DNA of 64,000 bases, taken from positions 62,001 to 126,000 of the forward strand of contig NZ_JADIJC010000005.1 of the NCBI RefSeq assembly GCF_015278255.1, read 5' to 3'. This DNA is from Microbacterium hibisci (GTDB taxonomy: Bacteria > Actinomycetota > Actinomycetes > Actinomycetales > Microbacteriaceae). A program made the translations under genes and the position numbers. Position 1 is the first letter of the stretch. The number at the start of each line of letters is the position of its first letter. The notes under the pieces were generated by a model. It was not told the origin of the DNA, made no database searches, and saw only the letters and a list, made by a program, of their open reading frames with translations. Below, in pieces: positions 56,299 through 64,000 of the stretch.

Positions 56299-56307
56299 GC
56301 GTGCGGG

Positions 56308-56326
56308 CCCGGCCTCCGCGGCCGGG
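56308..56326. terminator. hairpin between the carboxypeptidase and the FAD oxidoreductase genes
   Basis: CCCGGCC and GGCCGGG with a 5-nt loop lie 10 nt after the carboxypeptidase stop, between two convergent genes. Confidence 0.55.
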
Positions 56327-56371
56327 ACCGCCCTCGCCGGGCCCGGCCCGTGAGGCCGGTTCACTACCCGC

Positions 56372-57313
56372 TCACGGGGTGAGCGCCGCGATGTCCGCTG
56401 CGACGAGGTCAGCGTTGAGCGCTCCGGCCACGAGCGACCCGACACCGAGCGAGACCGAGACGTTCGCCCGGGGATTCACGACATTGCCGACCGCCCAGAC
56501 GCCGGCCACCGAGGTGCGTCCATCGTCGTCAACCTCGACCCATTCGCCGAGTTCGGTCGCGGTGGTCGACGCGCCGAGCCGTCGCAGCAGTCCGTCGCGC
56601 GGACGCATGGTCGGGCCGGTGAAGACCACGCCGACCTCGATCACGTGCCCGCCGACCTCGACGCCTGTCACGCGTGCCTCTCCGTCGGCGACCCGGGTGC
56701 GCAGGCCGTCGACGGCGCCTGGCTCCACGCGGATGCCGCGGCGCGCGAGCTTCTCGCGATCGTCGGCGGATGCCGCGCCGACGACGTTCTCGAAGTAGAC
56801 GGTGCGATCCGACCACTGCCGCAGCAGCTGCGCCTGCTCCACGCTGCGCGGCGAGGTCGCGACGACGCCGATGACGTCGTGGCGATGCTCCCAGCCGTCG
56901 CAGTACGGGCAGACGACGACACCGCGTCCCCATTGCTCTCGGAAGCCGGGGATAGCGGGAAGTTCATCGCGCAGACCGGTCGCGACGAGGAGCCGCCGGG
57001 TGCGGATACCGCCGGCCGCCGTGTCGACCTCGATCAGACCGTCGTCGGCCCGCGCCCGTTCCACGTCGCCGTGGATGAACCGGACTCCGTAGCCCGATGC
57101 CTCGGTGCGGCCGAGTTCGAGCAGCGCGAGCGGCGACATCCCGTCGTGCCCCAGCACGCCGTGCATGTGCGCGGCGAAGCGGTTGCGTGGTGAACCCGAG
57201 TCGACGACCACCACCCGCCGCCGGGCGCGTCCGAGCGAGAGCGCCGCGCTGAGCCCGGCCGGTCCTCCACCGACGATGACGACGTCGACGTCTTCCGGTT
57301 CGCTGTGTCCCAT
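56372..57313 (-). CDS. thioredoxin-reductase-like FAD/NAD(P) oxidoreductase
   Basis: The 313-residue protein has the FAD motif VVIVGGGPAGLSAALSLGRA, the redox-type CPYCDG motif, and the closing GVWAVGNVVNPRANVSVSLGVGS block. It resembles the thioredoxin-reductase-like proteins of actinobacteria that carry CPYCDG in place of CAxCDG. It may reduce a small disulphide protein or compound. ATG 57313 is used. It is divergent from the XRE-cupin regulator (67-nt gap), which probably controls it. Confidence 0.88.
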   Translation of the reverse strand: MGHSEPEDVDVVIVGGGPAGLSAALSLGRARRRVVVVDSGSPRNRFAAHMHGVLGHDGMSPLALLELGRTEASGYGVRFIHGDVERARADDGLIEVDTAAGGIRTRRLLVATGLRDELPAIPGFREQWGRGVVVCPYCDGWEHRHDVIGVVATSPRSVEQAQLLRQWSDRTVYFENVVGAASADDREKLARRGIRVEPGAVDGLRTRVADGEARVTGVEVGGHVIEVGVVFTGPTMRPRDGLLRRLGASTTATELGEWVEVDDDGRTSVAGVWAVGNVVNPRANVSVSLGVGSLVAGALNADLVAADIAALTP

Positions 57314-57380
57314 GCGTTCAGGCTCGCGATCGTCCGCCGCATCCGCAACGATTGTTGCCGGAACGGCAAGAGGGGCGGCG

Positions 57381-57947
57381 ATGGAGCATCGCGATGAACT
57401 GGCCGGGATCGGGAAGCGCCTGCGGGCGATCCGCGAGTCCCGCGGCATGACCCTGCGGGCGGTGAGCGAGGCGAGCGGCATTTCGACGAGCACGCTTTCG
57501 CGCTTGGAGTCGGGTGCCAGGCGCGCACAGCTCGACCTTCTGCTGCCGCTCGCGCGGCTCTACCGCCTGCCGCTCGACGACCTGGTGGGAGCGCCGCCGC
57601 TCGGCGATCCGCGCATCCATACGCGACCGCGGCTGAAGCGCGGCGTCGTGACGGTGCCGCTCTCGGGTGGCTCCGGCCCGTGGGAGGCCTTCAAGCAGGT
57701 GCATACGCCGACCCCTGACATGCCCATCCGCCGGTACGTGCATCCCGGCTGGGACTGGATCTACGTGATCTCGGGCCGTATGCGCCTGCTGCTCGGCGAC
57801 GACGACCTCGTCATCGAGGCGGGCGAGGCCGCCGAGTTCGACACCCGGGTGCCGCACGGCTTCGCCAACCCCGGCCCCGACCTGCTGGAGGTGCTCTGCC
57901 TGTTCAACTCGAAGGGTGCGAGGGTGCACACCCGCGCCTCGGCGTGA
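57381..57947 (+). CDS. XRE-family regulator with cupin domain
   Basis: The 188-residue protein combines an N-terminal helix-turn-helix (IGKRLRAIRESRGMTLRAVSEASGISTSTLSRLESG, about 8-62) and a C-terminal cupin (about 110-180: YVHPGWDWIYVISGRMRLLLGDDDLVIEAGEAAEF). Such regulators sense a small ligand or redox state and repress neighbouring genes. AGAGGGG precedes ATG 57381. It is divergent from the FAD oxidoreductase. Confidence 0.92.
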   Translation: MEHRDELAGIGKRLRAIRESRGMTLRAVSEASGISTSTLSRLESGARRAQLDLLLPLARLYRLPLDDLVGAPPLGDPRIHTRPRLKRGVVTVPLSGGSGPWEAFKQVHTPTPDMPIRRYVHPGWDWIYVISGRMRLLLGDDDLVIEAGEAAEFDTRVPHGFANPGPDLLEVLCLFNSKGARVHTRASA

Positions 57948-57965
57948 GGCGTGCTCGCCCGGGAG

Positions 57966-58775
57966 CTACCGGCGTCCGATGCGACGACTCAGCTCGTCGG
58001 CCGCCTGCGTCACCAGCGGGGAGACGGATGCCGCGTCCCGGCCGCCGTCGACGGTCCACGTGATCGCGATCGCGGCGGCAGGCCATCCGGCGTGGTCGCG
58101 CACCACCACGCCGATGGACCGCATGCCGAGCGTGACCTCACCGTCCTCGACCGCGTACCCGCGCTCGCGCACCTCGCGCAGCAGCTCGCGGAGCTCGCCC
58201 GGGCGCCGTGGACCGCGGCCGGTGCGGTCGGCGAAGGTGGCGGCATCCGGGAACAGCGCCCTCACCTGCTCGCGCGGGAGCGCCGCGAGCATCGCACGGC
58301 CGGTCGCCGTGAGATGCGCGGGGAGGCGCACGCCGACGTCGGTCACGAGCGCGGGCCGCCGCGGCGCGCGCTCCTCGACGATGTACAGCACATCGCGCCC
58401 GTGCATCACGGCCAGGTGCGCGCTCTCGCCGGTGCGGTCGACGAGGTCGGCGAGGACCGGCCGGCCGAGCCGCGCGAGCGGCTCCTGCCGCGAGTAGCCG
58501 CCGGCGAGCTCGAATGCGGCGATCCCGAGTCCCCACCGCTGCTCCTCGGGCAGGTGGACCACGAACTGGTGCTCCTGCAGGGTCGCCAGCAGGTGGTACA
58601 CGCTCGAGCGCGGGATGCCCAGGCCCGTTGCGACCGTGCGCGCGGGCACCGGCCCGCGCTGGCGCGCGAGGAACGACAGGATGCGCAGCGTCTGGTCGGC
58701 CGCGGGCACCTGCGGACGGATCGGCGGAGGGGGCGGCGCCGCGGGATCCCGCGGGGGCGCTGTGGTGTCTGGCAT
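57966..58775 (-). CDS. IclR-family regulator, probable hut regulator
   Basis: The 269-residue protein has a winged helix (about 28-85: TLRILSFLARQRGPVPARTVATGLGIPRSSVYHLLATL) and an IclR effector domain (about 100-265) with GESAHLAVMHGRDVLYIVEE and LTATGRAMLAALPREQV. It is divergent from hutH. A palindrome, TGTCTG-N6-CAGACA, overlaps its own ATG and recurs before hutU, so it is most likely the histidine-utilisation regulator and represses itself. ATG 58775 is preferred; the frame runs on upstream without signals. Confidence 0.88.
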   Translation of the reverse strand: MPDTTAPPRDPAAPPPPPIRPQVPAADQTLRILSFLARQRGPVPARTVATGLGIPRSSVYHLLATLQEHQFVVHLPEEQRWGLGIAAFELAGGYSRQEPLARLGRPVLADLVDRTGESAHLAVMHGRDVLYIVEERAPRRPALVTDVGVRLPAHLTATGRAMLAALPREQVRALFPDAATFADRTGRGPRRPGELRELLREVRERGYAVEDGEVTLGMRSIGVVVRDHAGWPAAAIAITWTVDGGRDAASVSPLVTQAADELSRRIGRR

Positions 58776-58783
58776 GGCAGACA
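58766..58783. promoter_or_regulatory. predicted IclR operator between the regulator and hutH
   Basis: The palindrome TGTCTG-N6-CAGACA covers the start codon of the regulator. Its right end is 41 nt before the hutH -10 TGGAAT (58825-58830). The same palindrome with the same distance lies before hutU. Confidence 0.75.
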
Positions 58784-58824
58784 CAGGATGCCACGACCCT
58801 GTGCCGGCCGGAAGCCCGCCGGTG

Positions 58825-58830
58825 TGGAAT
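58825..58830 (+). promoter_or_regulatory. -10 element of hutH
   Basis: TGGAAT, in the longer word GTGTGGAAT, ends 6 nt before the hutH ATG. The hutU gene has the identical word at the identical distance. Confidence 0.55.
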
Positions 58831-58836
58831 CGGAGC

Positions 58837-60387
58837 ATGACCGTATCGACCGAGACCGTCGTCATCGTCGGCGCCGCGCCGCTCGAGCCCGCGCAGGTGG
58901 TCGCCGTCGCCCGCCACGGCGCGCGCGTCGAAATCGCGGCCGCGGCCCTCGACGCCGTCGCCCGCACCCGCGCCCTCGTCGAAGGACTCGCCGACGACCC
59001 CGAGCCGCACTACGGCATCTCGACAGGCTTCGGCGCGCTCGCCACGACCTTCATCGCCCCCGAGCGGCGCGTGCAGCTGCAGGCCAGTCTCATCCGGTCC
59101 CACGCCGCCGGCACCGGCCCGGAGGTCGAGCGCGAGGTCGTCCGCGCCCTGATGCTGCTGCGGCTGCAGACCCTGGCGACGGGTCACACCGGCGTGCGCC
59201 CCGTCGTGGTGGAGACCTACGCCGCGATGCTCAACGCCGGCATCACGCCGATCGTGCGGGAGTACGGCTCGCTGGGGTGCTCGGGCGACCTCGCACCCCT
59301 CTCGCACGTCGCACTCGCGGCCATGGGCGAGGGCCGGGTCCGCGACGCCGGGGGAGAGGAGCTCGACGCGGCCGAGGCGCTGGCTGCGGCATCCGTCTCT
59401 CCGCTCGTCCTCCGCGAGAAGGAGGGTCTCGCGCTCATCAACGGCACCGACGGGATGCTCGGGATGCTGCTGCTGGCGCTGCACGATCTGTCGGTGCTGC
59501 TCGACACGGCCGACGTCGCCGCCGCGATGTCCGTCGAGTCGCAGCTCGGCACGGATGCCGTGTTCGCGGCCGACCTGCACGCGCTGCGTCCGCAGGTCGG
59601 GCAGGCGACCTCGGCGGCCAACCTTCGCGCGTTCCTGGCCGGGTCGCCGATCGTGGCGTCCCACCGCGACCCGTCGGTGTGCACGCGCGTGCAGGACGCG
59701 TACTCGCTGCGCTGCTCGCCGCAGGTGCACGGCGCCGCGCGCGACACCGCGGACCACGCGCGGCTCATCGCCTCACGCGAGCTCGCCGCAGCTGTCGACA
59801 ACCCCGTGATCACCGACGACGGGCGCGTGGAGTCCAACGGCAACTTCCACGGCGCGCCGGTCGCGTACGTGCTGGACTTCCTGGCGATCGCCGTCGCCGA
59901 CGTCGCCTCGATCTCGGAGCGCCGCACCGACCGTGCCCTCGATCCCGCGCGCAGCAACGGGCTGCCGCCGTTCCTCGCGCACGAGGTCGGCGTCGACTCC
60001 GGGCTGATGATCGCGCAGTACGCCGCGGCGGGCATCGTGTCGGAGCTCAAGCGGCTCGCGGTGCCGGCATCGGTGGACTCGATCCCCTCGTCGGCGATGC
60101 AGGAGGACCACGTCTCGATGGGGTGGGCGGCGGCGCGCAAGCTGCGCCGTGCGCTGGACGGCCTGTCGCGCGTGCTCGCGATCGAGGTGCTCACGGCCGC
60201 GCGCGCCCTCGACCTTCGTGCGCCTCTCGAGCCGGGAGCGGCGACGCGCGACGTGCGCGCGCTCGTGCGCACGGTCGCCGGGGGACCCGGTCCCGACCGC
60301 TTCCTGTCGCCCGATATGGAGGCGGTGACCGCGCTGGTCGCGTCGGGCGCGGTCGCCGACGCGGCGTTCGCCGGCGCCGCGCGCTGA
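58837..60387 (+). CDS. hutH: histidine ammonia-lyase
   Basis: The 516-residue protein deaminates histidine to urocanate. It has HYGISTGFGALA, SLIRSHAAGTG, the active-site loop GSLGCSGDLAPLSH, INGTDGMLG, and DNPVITDDGRVESNGNFHG. The triad that cyclises to the MIO cofactor is Cys148-Ser149-Gly150 rather than the common Ala-Ser-Gly. The length is normal. It is transcribed away from the IclR regulator and is separated from hutU by the HD gene, on the other strand, and two direct repeats. Confidence 0.96.
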   Translation: MTVSTETVVIVGAAPLEPAQVVAVARHGARVEIAAAALDAVARTRALVEGLADDPEPHYGISTGFGALATTFIAPERRVQLQASLIRSHAAGTGPEVEREVVRALMLLRLQTLATGHTGVRPVVVETYAAMLNAGITPIVREYGSLGCSGDLAPLSHVALAAMGEGRVRDAGGEELDAAEALAAASVSPLVLREKEGLALINGTDGMLGMLLLALHDLSVLLDTADVAAAMSVESQLGTDAVFAADLHALRPQVGQATSAANLRAFLAGSPIVASHRDPSVCTRVQDAYSLRCSPQVHGAARDTADHARLIASRELAAAVDNPVITDDGRVESNGNFHGAPVAYVLDFLAIAVADVASISERRTDRALDPARSNGLPPFLAHEVGVDSGLMIAQYAAAGIVSELKRLAVPASVDSIPSSAMQEDHVSMGWAAARKLRRALDGLSRVLAIEVLTAARALDLRAPLEPGAATRDVRALVRTVAGGPGPDRFLSPDMEAVTALVASGAVADAAFAGAAR

Positions 60388-60775
60388 GCGCCCGCCGCCG
60401 AACCGCAGCGGGCGATCCCGCCCGGCGCGTCGCGCCGCGCGCTGCGCGCCGCCCCGCTGGGCGGCTTGCTCGCTGCCCGCGTCGGGTGCCGAACCAAGGC
60501 ATTTCCGCCGAGACCGAGGGCGTTGTCACCGGTTTCGGCGTGCATCCCTTGTCTCGGCGAGGTGATGACGGGGCGCCGGGTAGGCCATGACGGGTTGGCT
60601 CAAGCCTCAGACGCGAGCGCCCGCACAGCGTCGCCGCGCGCCGCGCGCCGAACCAAGGCGTTTCCGCCGAGACCGAGGGCGTCGTCACCGGTTTCGGCGT
60701 GGATCCCTTGTCTCGGCCGAGGGGTGACGGGCGCCGCGGTCGGGTCGGGCCGCCGACCGTGCCGCGCCGTCAGCC
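60388..60775. repeat. intergenic region with two 85-nt direct repeats
   Basis: Two copies, 60488-60572 and 60647-60731, are nearly identical. They begin GCCGAACCAAGGC, contain CGCCGAGACC and GGTTTCGGCG as an internal imperfect stem, and end with CCCTTGTCTCGGC. They are 159 nt apart. No gene is supported in the gap, which is otherwise very GC-rich. Confidence 0.85.
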
Positions 60776-61411
60776 TCAGGCGAGGTGCCGGTTCGCGACC
60801 GTGAGCCACGGGATCGACGCATCGGGGCGTGCGGCTGCGCCGCGCGCATCGCCGTCGCACCGGACCACGACGGCCCACTCCTCGAGCGACGTGCCGGCCT
60901 CGGTAAGCCGATGCGCGAGGCGCCGCACCGCCTTGGCACTCGGCGCGCCCTGGATGCCGACGTGGGCCATGTGGTTCGCGATGATCTCGGCGACCGCCCG
61001 CACGAGCGCGGGCGGCAGGTCGAGGCGCGCGCCGAGGTCCTGTGCGATCTCGGCGCCGCGTTCGGCGTGACCGTACGAGGTGATGCGGCCCTTGCGCGGG
61101 CGCGTCGTGTCGGGCTTGCCGATGTCGTGCCACAGGGCGGCGAGCACGAGCCGTTCGCGCAGGTCGGGTGAGGCATCCGTCCGCTCCGCATGCTCCGCCG
61201 CGAGATCGGCCGCCCACAGCGAGTGCACCAGGACGTCGCCCTCGGGGTGCCAGGTCGGGTCCTGCGGCGTGCGGGCGAGCGCCGTGTGCTCGGGGATGCC
61301 GTCGATGAGGCCCGCCGCACCCAGCGCCTCGGACGGCGCGGGGTGCTCGCGCAGGATCTGGCGGAGCCGGCGCCCGCGCTCCCGGTCGGTGCTCGCGTCG
61401 GCGCCCGTCAT
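60776..61411 (-). CDS. HD-domain phosphohydrolase-like protein
   Basis: The 211-residue protein has the HD signature: His in [14 protein letters not shown], then [33 protein letters not shown], and a further histidine in IIANHMAHV. It is similar to the HD part of tRNA nucleotidyltransferases and dNTP/cyclic-nucleotide phosphohydrolases, without a nucleotidyltransferase domain. ATG 61411 is chosen. It is divergent from hutU across the second IclR operator, so it may be co-regulated by chance or by design. Confidence 0.87.
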   Translation of the reverse strand: MTGADASTDRERGRRLRQILREHPAPSEALGAAGLIDGIPEHTALARTPQDPTWHPEGDVLVHSLWAADLAAEHAERTDASPDLRERLVLAALWHDIGKPDTTRPRKGRITSYGHAERGAEIAQDLGARLDLPPALVRAVAEIIANHMAHVGIQGAPSAKAVRRLAHRLTEAGTSLEEWAVVVRCDGDARGAAARPDASIPWLTVANRHLA

Positions 61412-61454
61412 GCTCCCATTGCACCAAGAGCACCCGCAGCGGGCAAGGGCGTGC

Positions 61455-61472
61455 TGTCTGCGATGCCAGACA
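61455..61472. promoter_or_regulatory. predicted IclR operator upstream of hutU
   Basis: TGTCTG-N6-CAGACA again, ending 41 nt before the hutU -10. A TTGTCG at 61491-61496 is the likely -35, 17 nt before the -10. Confidence 0.75.
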
Positions 61473-61513
61473 CCGCCCGTGCGACAGCCGTTGTCGCCGG
61501 GGAGCGAGACGTG

Positions 61514-61519
61514 TGGAAT
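61514..61519 (+). promoter_or_regulatory. -10 element of hutU
   Basis: TGGAAT in the word GTGTGGAAT ends 6 nt before the hutU ATG, as at hutH. Confidence 0.55.
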
Positions 61520-61525
61520 CTCCTC

Positions 61526-63259
61526 ATGACCACCATCGACACGTCCACCGGCACGGCACGGCCGGCGGTCCGCGCTCCGCGAGGCTCTGAGCGGACCGCC
61601 AAGAGCTGGGGCGCCGAGGCCGCCAAGCGCATGCTGATGAACAACCTCGACCCCGAGGTCGCCGAGCACCCCGAAGACCTCGTCGTCTACGGCGGCACCG
61701 GCCGCGCGGCGCGCAGCTGGGAGGCCTACGACGCGATCGTCCGCACCCTCGACGAGCTCGAGCCCGACGAGACCCTGCTCGTGCAGTCGGGCAAGCCGGT
61801 CGGCGTCTTCCGCACCCACGAGTGGGCGCCGCGCGTGCTGATCGCCAACTCGAACCTCGTGGGGGACTGGGCGACGTGGCCCGAGTTCCGCCGTCTCGAG
61901 GAACTCGGCCTGACGATGTACGGCCAGATGACGGCCGGGTCGTGGATCTACATCGGCACGCAGGGCATCCTGCAGGGCACGTACGAGACGTTCGCGGCGG
62001 TCGCGCGCTCCCTCGCCGAGAAGCGTGGGGCCTCGACCGGCTCAGCCGCCGATCCGTCGCAGGCGACCCTCGCGGGAACCCTCACGCTCACCGGCGGCGC
62101 CGGCGGCATGGGCGGCGCGCAGCCGCTTGCCGTCACGCTCAACGGCGGAGCGGTGCTCATCGTCGACGTCGACGAGTCGCGTCTCGCGCGCCGGGTCGAG
62201 CACGGCTACCTCGACGAGTACACGACCGACCTCGAGGGGGCACTCGCCCGGGTCAGGGCGGCCAAGGACGCGCGCGAGGCGCTGTCGGTCGGCGTGGTCG
62301 GCAACGCGGCGGAGGTCTTCGGCGACGTGCTGCTCCGGCACCGTGCCGGCGAGCTCACCGTGGACGTCGTCACCGACCAGACGAGCGCGCACGACCCGCT
62401 GGCGTATCTTCCGGTGGGCGTCGCGTTCAAGGATTGGAAGGCCGAGGCATCCCGCGATCCCGAGGCGTTCACCGCGCGCGCCCGCGGCAGCATGGCGAAG
62501 CAGGTGGCGGCGATGGTCGGGTTCCAGGATGCCGGAGCCGAGGTCTTCGACTACGGCAACTCGATCCGCGCCGAGGCGCAGCTCGGCGGCTTCGACCGCG
62601 CGTTCGCGTTCCCCGGCTTCGTCCCCGCATACATCCGCCCGCAGTTCGCGGAGGGCCGCGGGCCGTTCCGCTGGGTGGCTCTCTCGGGCGACCCGGACGA
62701 CATCCGCAAGACCGATGAGGCGGTCAAGGCGCTCTTCCCCGACAACGCCGGTCTGGTGCGCTGGCTCGACAAGGCCGGCGACGCCGTGCACTTCGAGGGC
62801 CTTCCCGCGCGCATCTGCTGGCTCGGCTACCGGGAGCGCCACCTCGCGGGCCTGAAGTTCAACGAGATGGTCGCGTCGGGCGAGCTGTCCGGCCCGATCG
62901 TCATCGGCCGCGACCACCTCGACGCCGGATCCGTCGCCAGCCCCTACCGCGAGACCGAGTCCATGGCCGACGGCTCCGACGCCATCGCGGACTGGCCGCT
63001 GCTGAACGCCCTCCTCAACACGGCGTCGGGCGCGGCGTGGGTGTCGATCCACCACGGCGGCGGCGTCGGCATCGGCCGTAGCATCCATGCCGGCCAGGTG
63101 ACCGTCGCCGACGGAACGCCCTTGGCGGCCGAGAAGCTCGAGCGCGTGCTCACCAACGACCCGGGCACCGGCGTCATGCGCCACGTCGACGCCGGCTACG
63201 AGCGCGCGAAGGAGGTCGCGCGCGAGCGCGGCCTCACCGTGCCGATGCTCGACGCCTGA
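61526..63259 (+). CDS. hutU: urocanate hydratase
   Basis: The 577-residue protein hydrates urocanate to imidazolone propionate. Landmarks are [62 protein letters not shown], the NAD-binding [19 protein letters not shown], and the catalytic cysteine in [11 protein letters not shown]. It is slightly longer than usual because of about ten extra residues at 172-182 (TGSAADPSQ) before the NAD-binding strand. hutI follows after 61 nt. Confidence 0.96.
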   Translation: MTTIDTSTGTARPAVRAPRGSERTAKSWGAEAAKRMLMNNLDPEVAEHPEDLVVYGGTGRAARSWEAYDAIVRTLDELEPDETLLVQSGKPVGVFRTHEWAPRVLIANSNLVGDWATWPEFRRLEELGLTMYGQMTAGSWIYIGTQGILQGTYETFAAVARSLAEKRGASTGSAADPSQATLAGTLTLTGGAGGMGGAQPLAVTLNGGAVLIVDVDESRLARRVEHGYLDEYTTDLEGALARVRAAKDAREALSVGVVGNAAEVFGDVLLRHRAGELTVDVVTDQTSAHDPLAYLPVGVAFKDWKAEASRDPEAFTARARGSMAKQVAAMVGFQDAGAEVFDYGNSIRAEAQLGGFDRAFAFPGFVPAYIRPQFAEGRGPFRWVALSGDPDDIRKTDEAVKALFPDNAGLVRWLDKAGDAVHFEGLPARICWLGYRERHLAGLKFNEMVASGELSGPIVIGRDHLDAGSVASPYRETESMADGSDAIADWPLLNALLNTASGAAWVSIHHGGGVGIGRSIHAGQVTVADGTPLAAEKLERVLTNDPGTGVMRHVDAGYERAKEVARERGLTVPMLDA

Positions 63260-63270
63260 GCACCTCCCAC

Positions 63271-63285
63271 CGTGTCCGGGACACG
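63271..63285. promoter_or_regulatory. short perfect palindrome between hutU and hutI
   Basis: CGTGTCC-G-GGACACG, 36 nt before the hutI GTG. It differs from the TGTCTG operator, so it may bind another regulator or be chance. Confidence 0.35.
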
Positions 63286-63320
63286 CCAGCGAAAGATCGG
63301 GACATGAACGGACGGATGCC

Positions 63321-64000
63321 GTGAGCACGACGCTCATCACCAATATCGGCGAGCTGACGACCAACGTCGCACGCGACGGCGACCCGCTCGGTACGATCCG
63401 CGACGCGGCGGTGCTGATCGAGGGCGACCGGATCGCCTGGGTCGGCCCCGCCGCCGAGGTGCCGCCCGCCGCGGTGGTCGCCACCCCGCGCGACCTCCAC
63501 CGCGAGAATCCATCTGAGCGACGAGACCATGGGGGATTCCCAGGGTCTCGGCCTCCCGATGGATTCTCGCGGGACGGGGACGGGCCAGGGGAAGGGCACG
63601 GGCCCCGGGACGGGGCGGGCGGCGGGGTCGAGGTCGTCGACGCCGGGGGGCGGGCGGTCATCCCGGGGTTCGTCGACAGCCACACGCACCTGGTGTTCGG
63701 CGGCGACCGCGCCGACGAGTTCGAGGCGCGCATGACCGGTGCGCCGTATGCCGCAGGGGGCATACGGCGCACCGTCGCGGCCACGCGGGCCGCGACCGAC
63801 GACGAGCTGCGCGCGCGACTCGGTGCGTTCGTGGCCGAGCTGCACGGCCAGGGCACGACCACCTTTGAGGTGAAGACGGGCTACGGGCTCACCGTCGCCG
63901 ACGAGGAGCGCCTCGCGCGCCTGGCCGCCGAGGTGACGCCCGAGGTCACCTTCCTCGGGGCCCACGTCGTTCCCGCCGAGTACGCCGAGCGCCGCGAGGA
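63321..64000 (+). CDS. hutI: imidazolonepropionase, partial, with palindromic-element insertion
   Basis: The 226 residues present show the amidohydrolase start [12 protein letters not shown], the metal-binding [20 protein letters not shown] and [17 protein letters not shown], and [13 protein letters not shown]; the rest lies beyond the window. Between VVATPRDLH and [15 protein letters not shown], where relatives have only a few residues, about 40 extra residues (61-101) are encoded by a 71-nt palindrome and a G-rich tract. The frame is open throughout. The start is GTG 63321. The enzyme opens the imidazolone ring; the product is N-formimidoylglutamate. Confidence 0.93.
   Translation, partial: MSTTLITNIGELTTNVARDGDPLGTIRDAAVLIEGDRIAWVGPAAEVPPAAVVATPRDLHRENPSERRDHGGFPGSRPPDGFSRDGDGPGEGHGPRDGAGGGVEVVDAGGRAVIPGFVDSHTHLVFGGDRADEFEARMTGAPYAAGGIRRTVAATRAATDDELRARLGAFVAELHGQGTTTFEVKTGYGLTVADEERLARLAAEVTPEVTFLGAHVVPAEYAERRE
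63501..63571. repeat. 71-nt palindromic element inside hutI
   Basis: Outer arms CGCGAGAATCCATC (63501-63514) and its perfect complement (63558-63571), inner arms CGAGACC/GGTCTCG (63522-63528, 63544-63550), and a central TGGG/CCCA form one long interrupted stem. It is unrelated in sequence to the element in hemL. Confidence 0.88.

Noticed and set aside
57951..60590. An 879-codon plus-strand frame over the IclR and hutH genes
   Set aside because: Arg/Ala-rich antisense or out-of-frame shadow of two well-supported genes.

Overview
The window is chromosomal DNA of a high-GC Gram-positive bacterium, most likely Microbacterium or a close Microbacteriaceae relative. Supporting signs are very high GC3, an Lsr2 homologue, chlorite-dismutase-type HemQ (coproporphyrin branch of haem synthesis), fused FecCD permeases, many genes with a -10 hexamer 6-7 nt before the start codon (leaderless mRNAs), and the recurrent GGATGCCG word in hairpin arms. 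There is no phage, plasmid, transposase or CRISPR array.

Layout. 1-3.3 kb: siderophore uptake (lipoprotein and double-domain permease). 3.4-10.6 kb: an ECF41 sigma-factor locus. It has the sigma gene, two paralogous SDR genes, a free-standing copy of the sigma factor's C-terminal SnoaL-like domain and three alpha/beta-hydrolase genes. All are tied together by four copies of TGTCACR-N16-GGTC, the expected type of ECF41 promoter. A fourth hydrolase has its own promoter. 10.8-17.3 kb: sugar catabolism (GH35 glycosidase, AraC regulator, DUF5107/TPR protein). 17.4-22.1 kb: a C-S lyase/aminotransferase, tRNA-Arg, and a three-gene cassette of N-formylglutamate amidohydrolase, QEGLA-motif metallopeptidase and ATP-grasp ligase. 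22-30 kb: a HesB-like protein, transhydrogenase pntA-pntB, Lsr2, a GAF-LuxR regulator, a DUF485-actP acetate symporter pair, and an alkyltransferase-like protein whose acceptor cysteine is valine. 30-38.5 kb: a large helicase-like protein with degenerate motifs, mscL, FmdB, 5-FTHF cyclo-ligase, galU, a GNAT acetyltransferase, a coiled-coil membrane protein and tRNA-Ala. 38.5-47.5 kb: a macrodomain fusion protein and a nearly complete haem cluster (hemA divergent from hemE-hemY-[repeat array]-hemQ-hemC-hemB-hemL). 47.6-58 kb: ZIP transporter, acyl-CoA ligase, amino-acid dehydrogenase, methyltransferase, YbaK-like protein, secreted M14 carboxypeptidase, a thioredoxin-reductase-like protein and an XRE-cupin regulator. 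58-64 kb: the histidine-utilisation locus (IclR regulator, hutH, HD-domain gene, hutU, partial hutI).

Most notable are two core enzymes carrying long in-frame insertions made of palindromic DNA. hemL holds about 44 extra codons from an inverted repeat that also forms an array between hemQ and hemY. hutI holds about 40 extra codons from a different 71-nt palindrome followed by a G-quadruplex-like tract. This resembles protein-coding palindromic elements such as the RPEs of Rickettsia. The second highlight is the ECF41 regulon with its detached regulatory domain. The third is a predicted IclR operator (TGTCTG-N6-CAGACA) at exactly the same distance from the -10 boxes of hutH and hutU.
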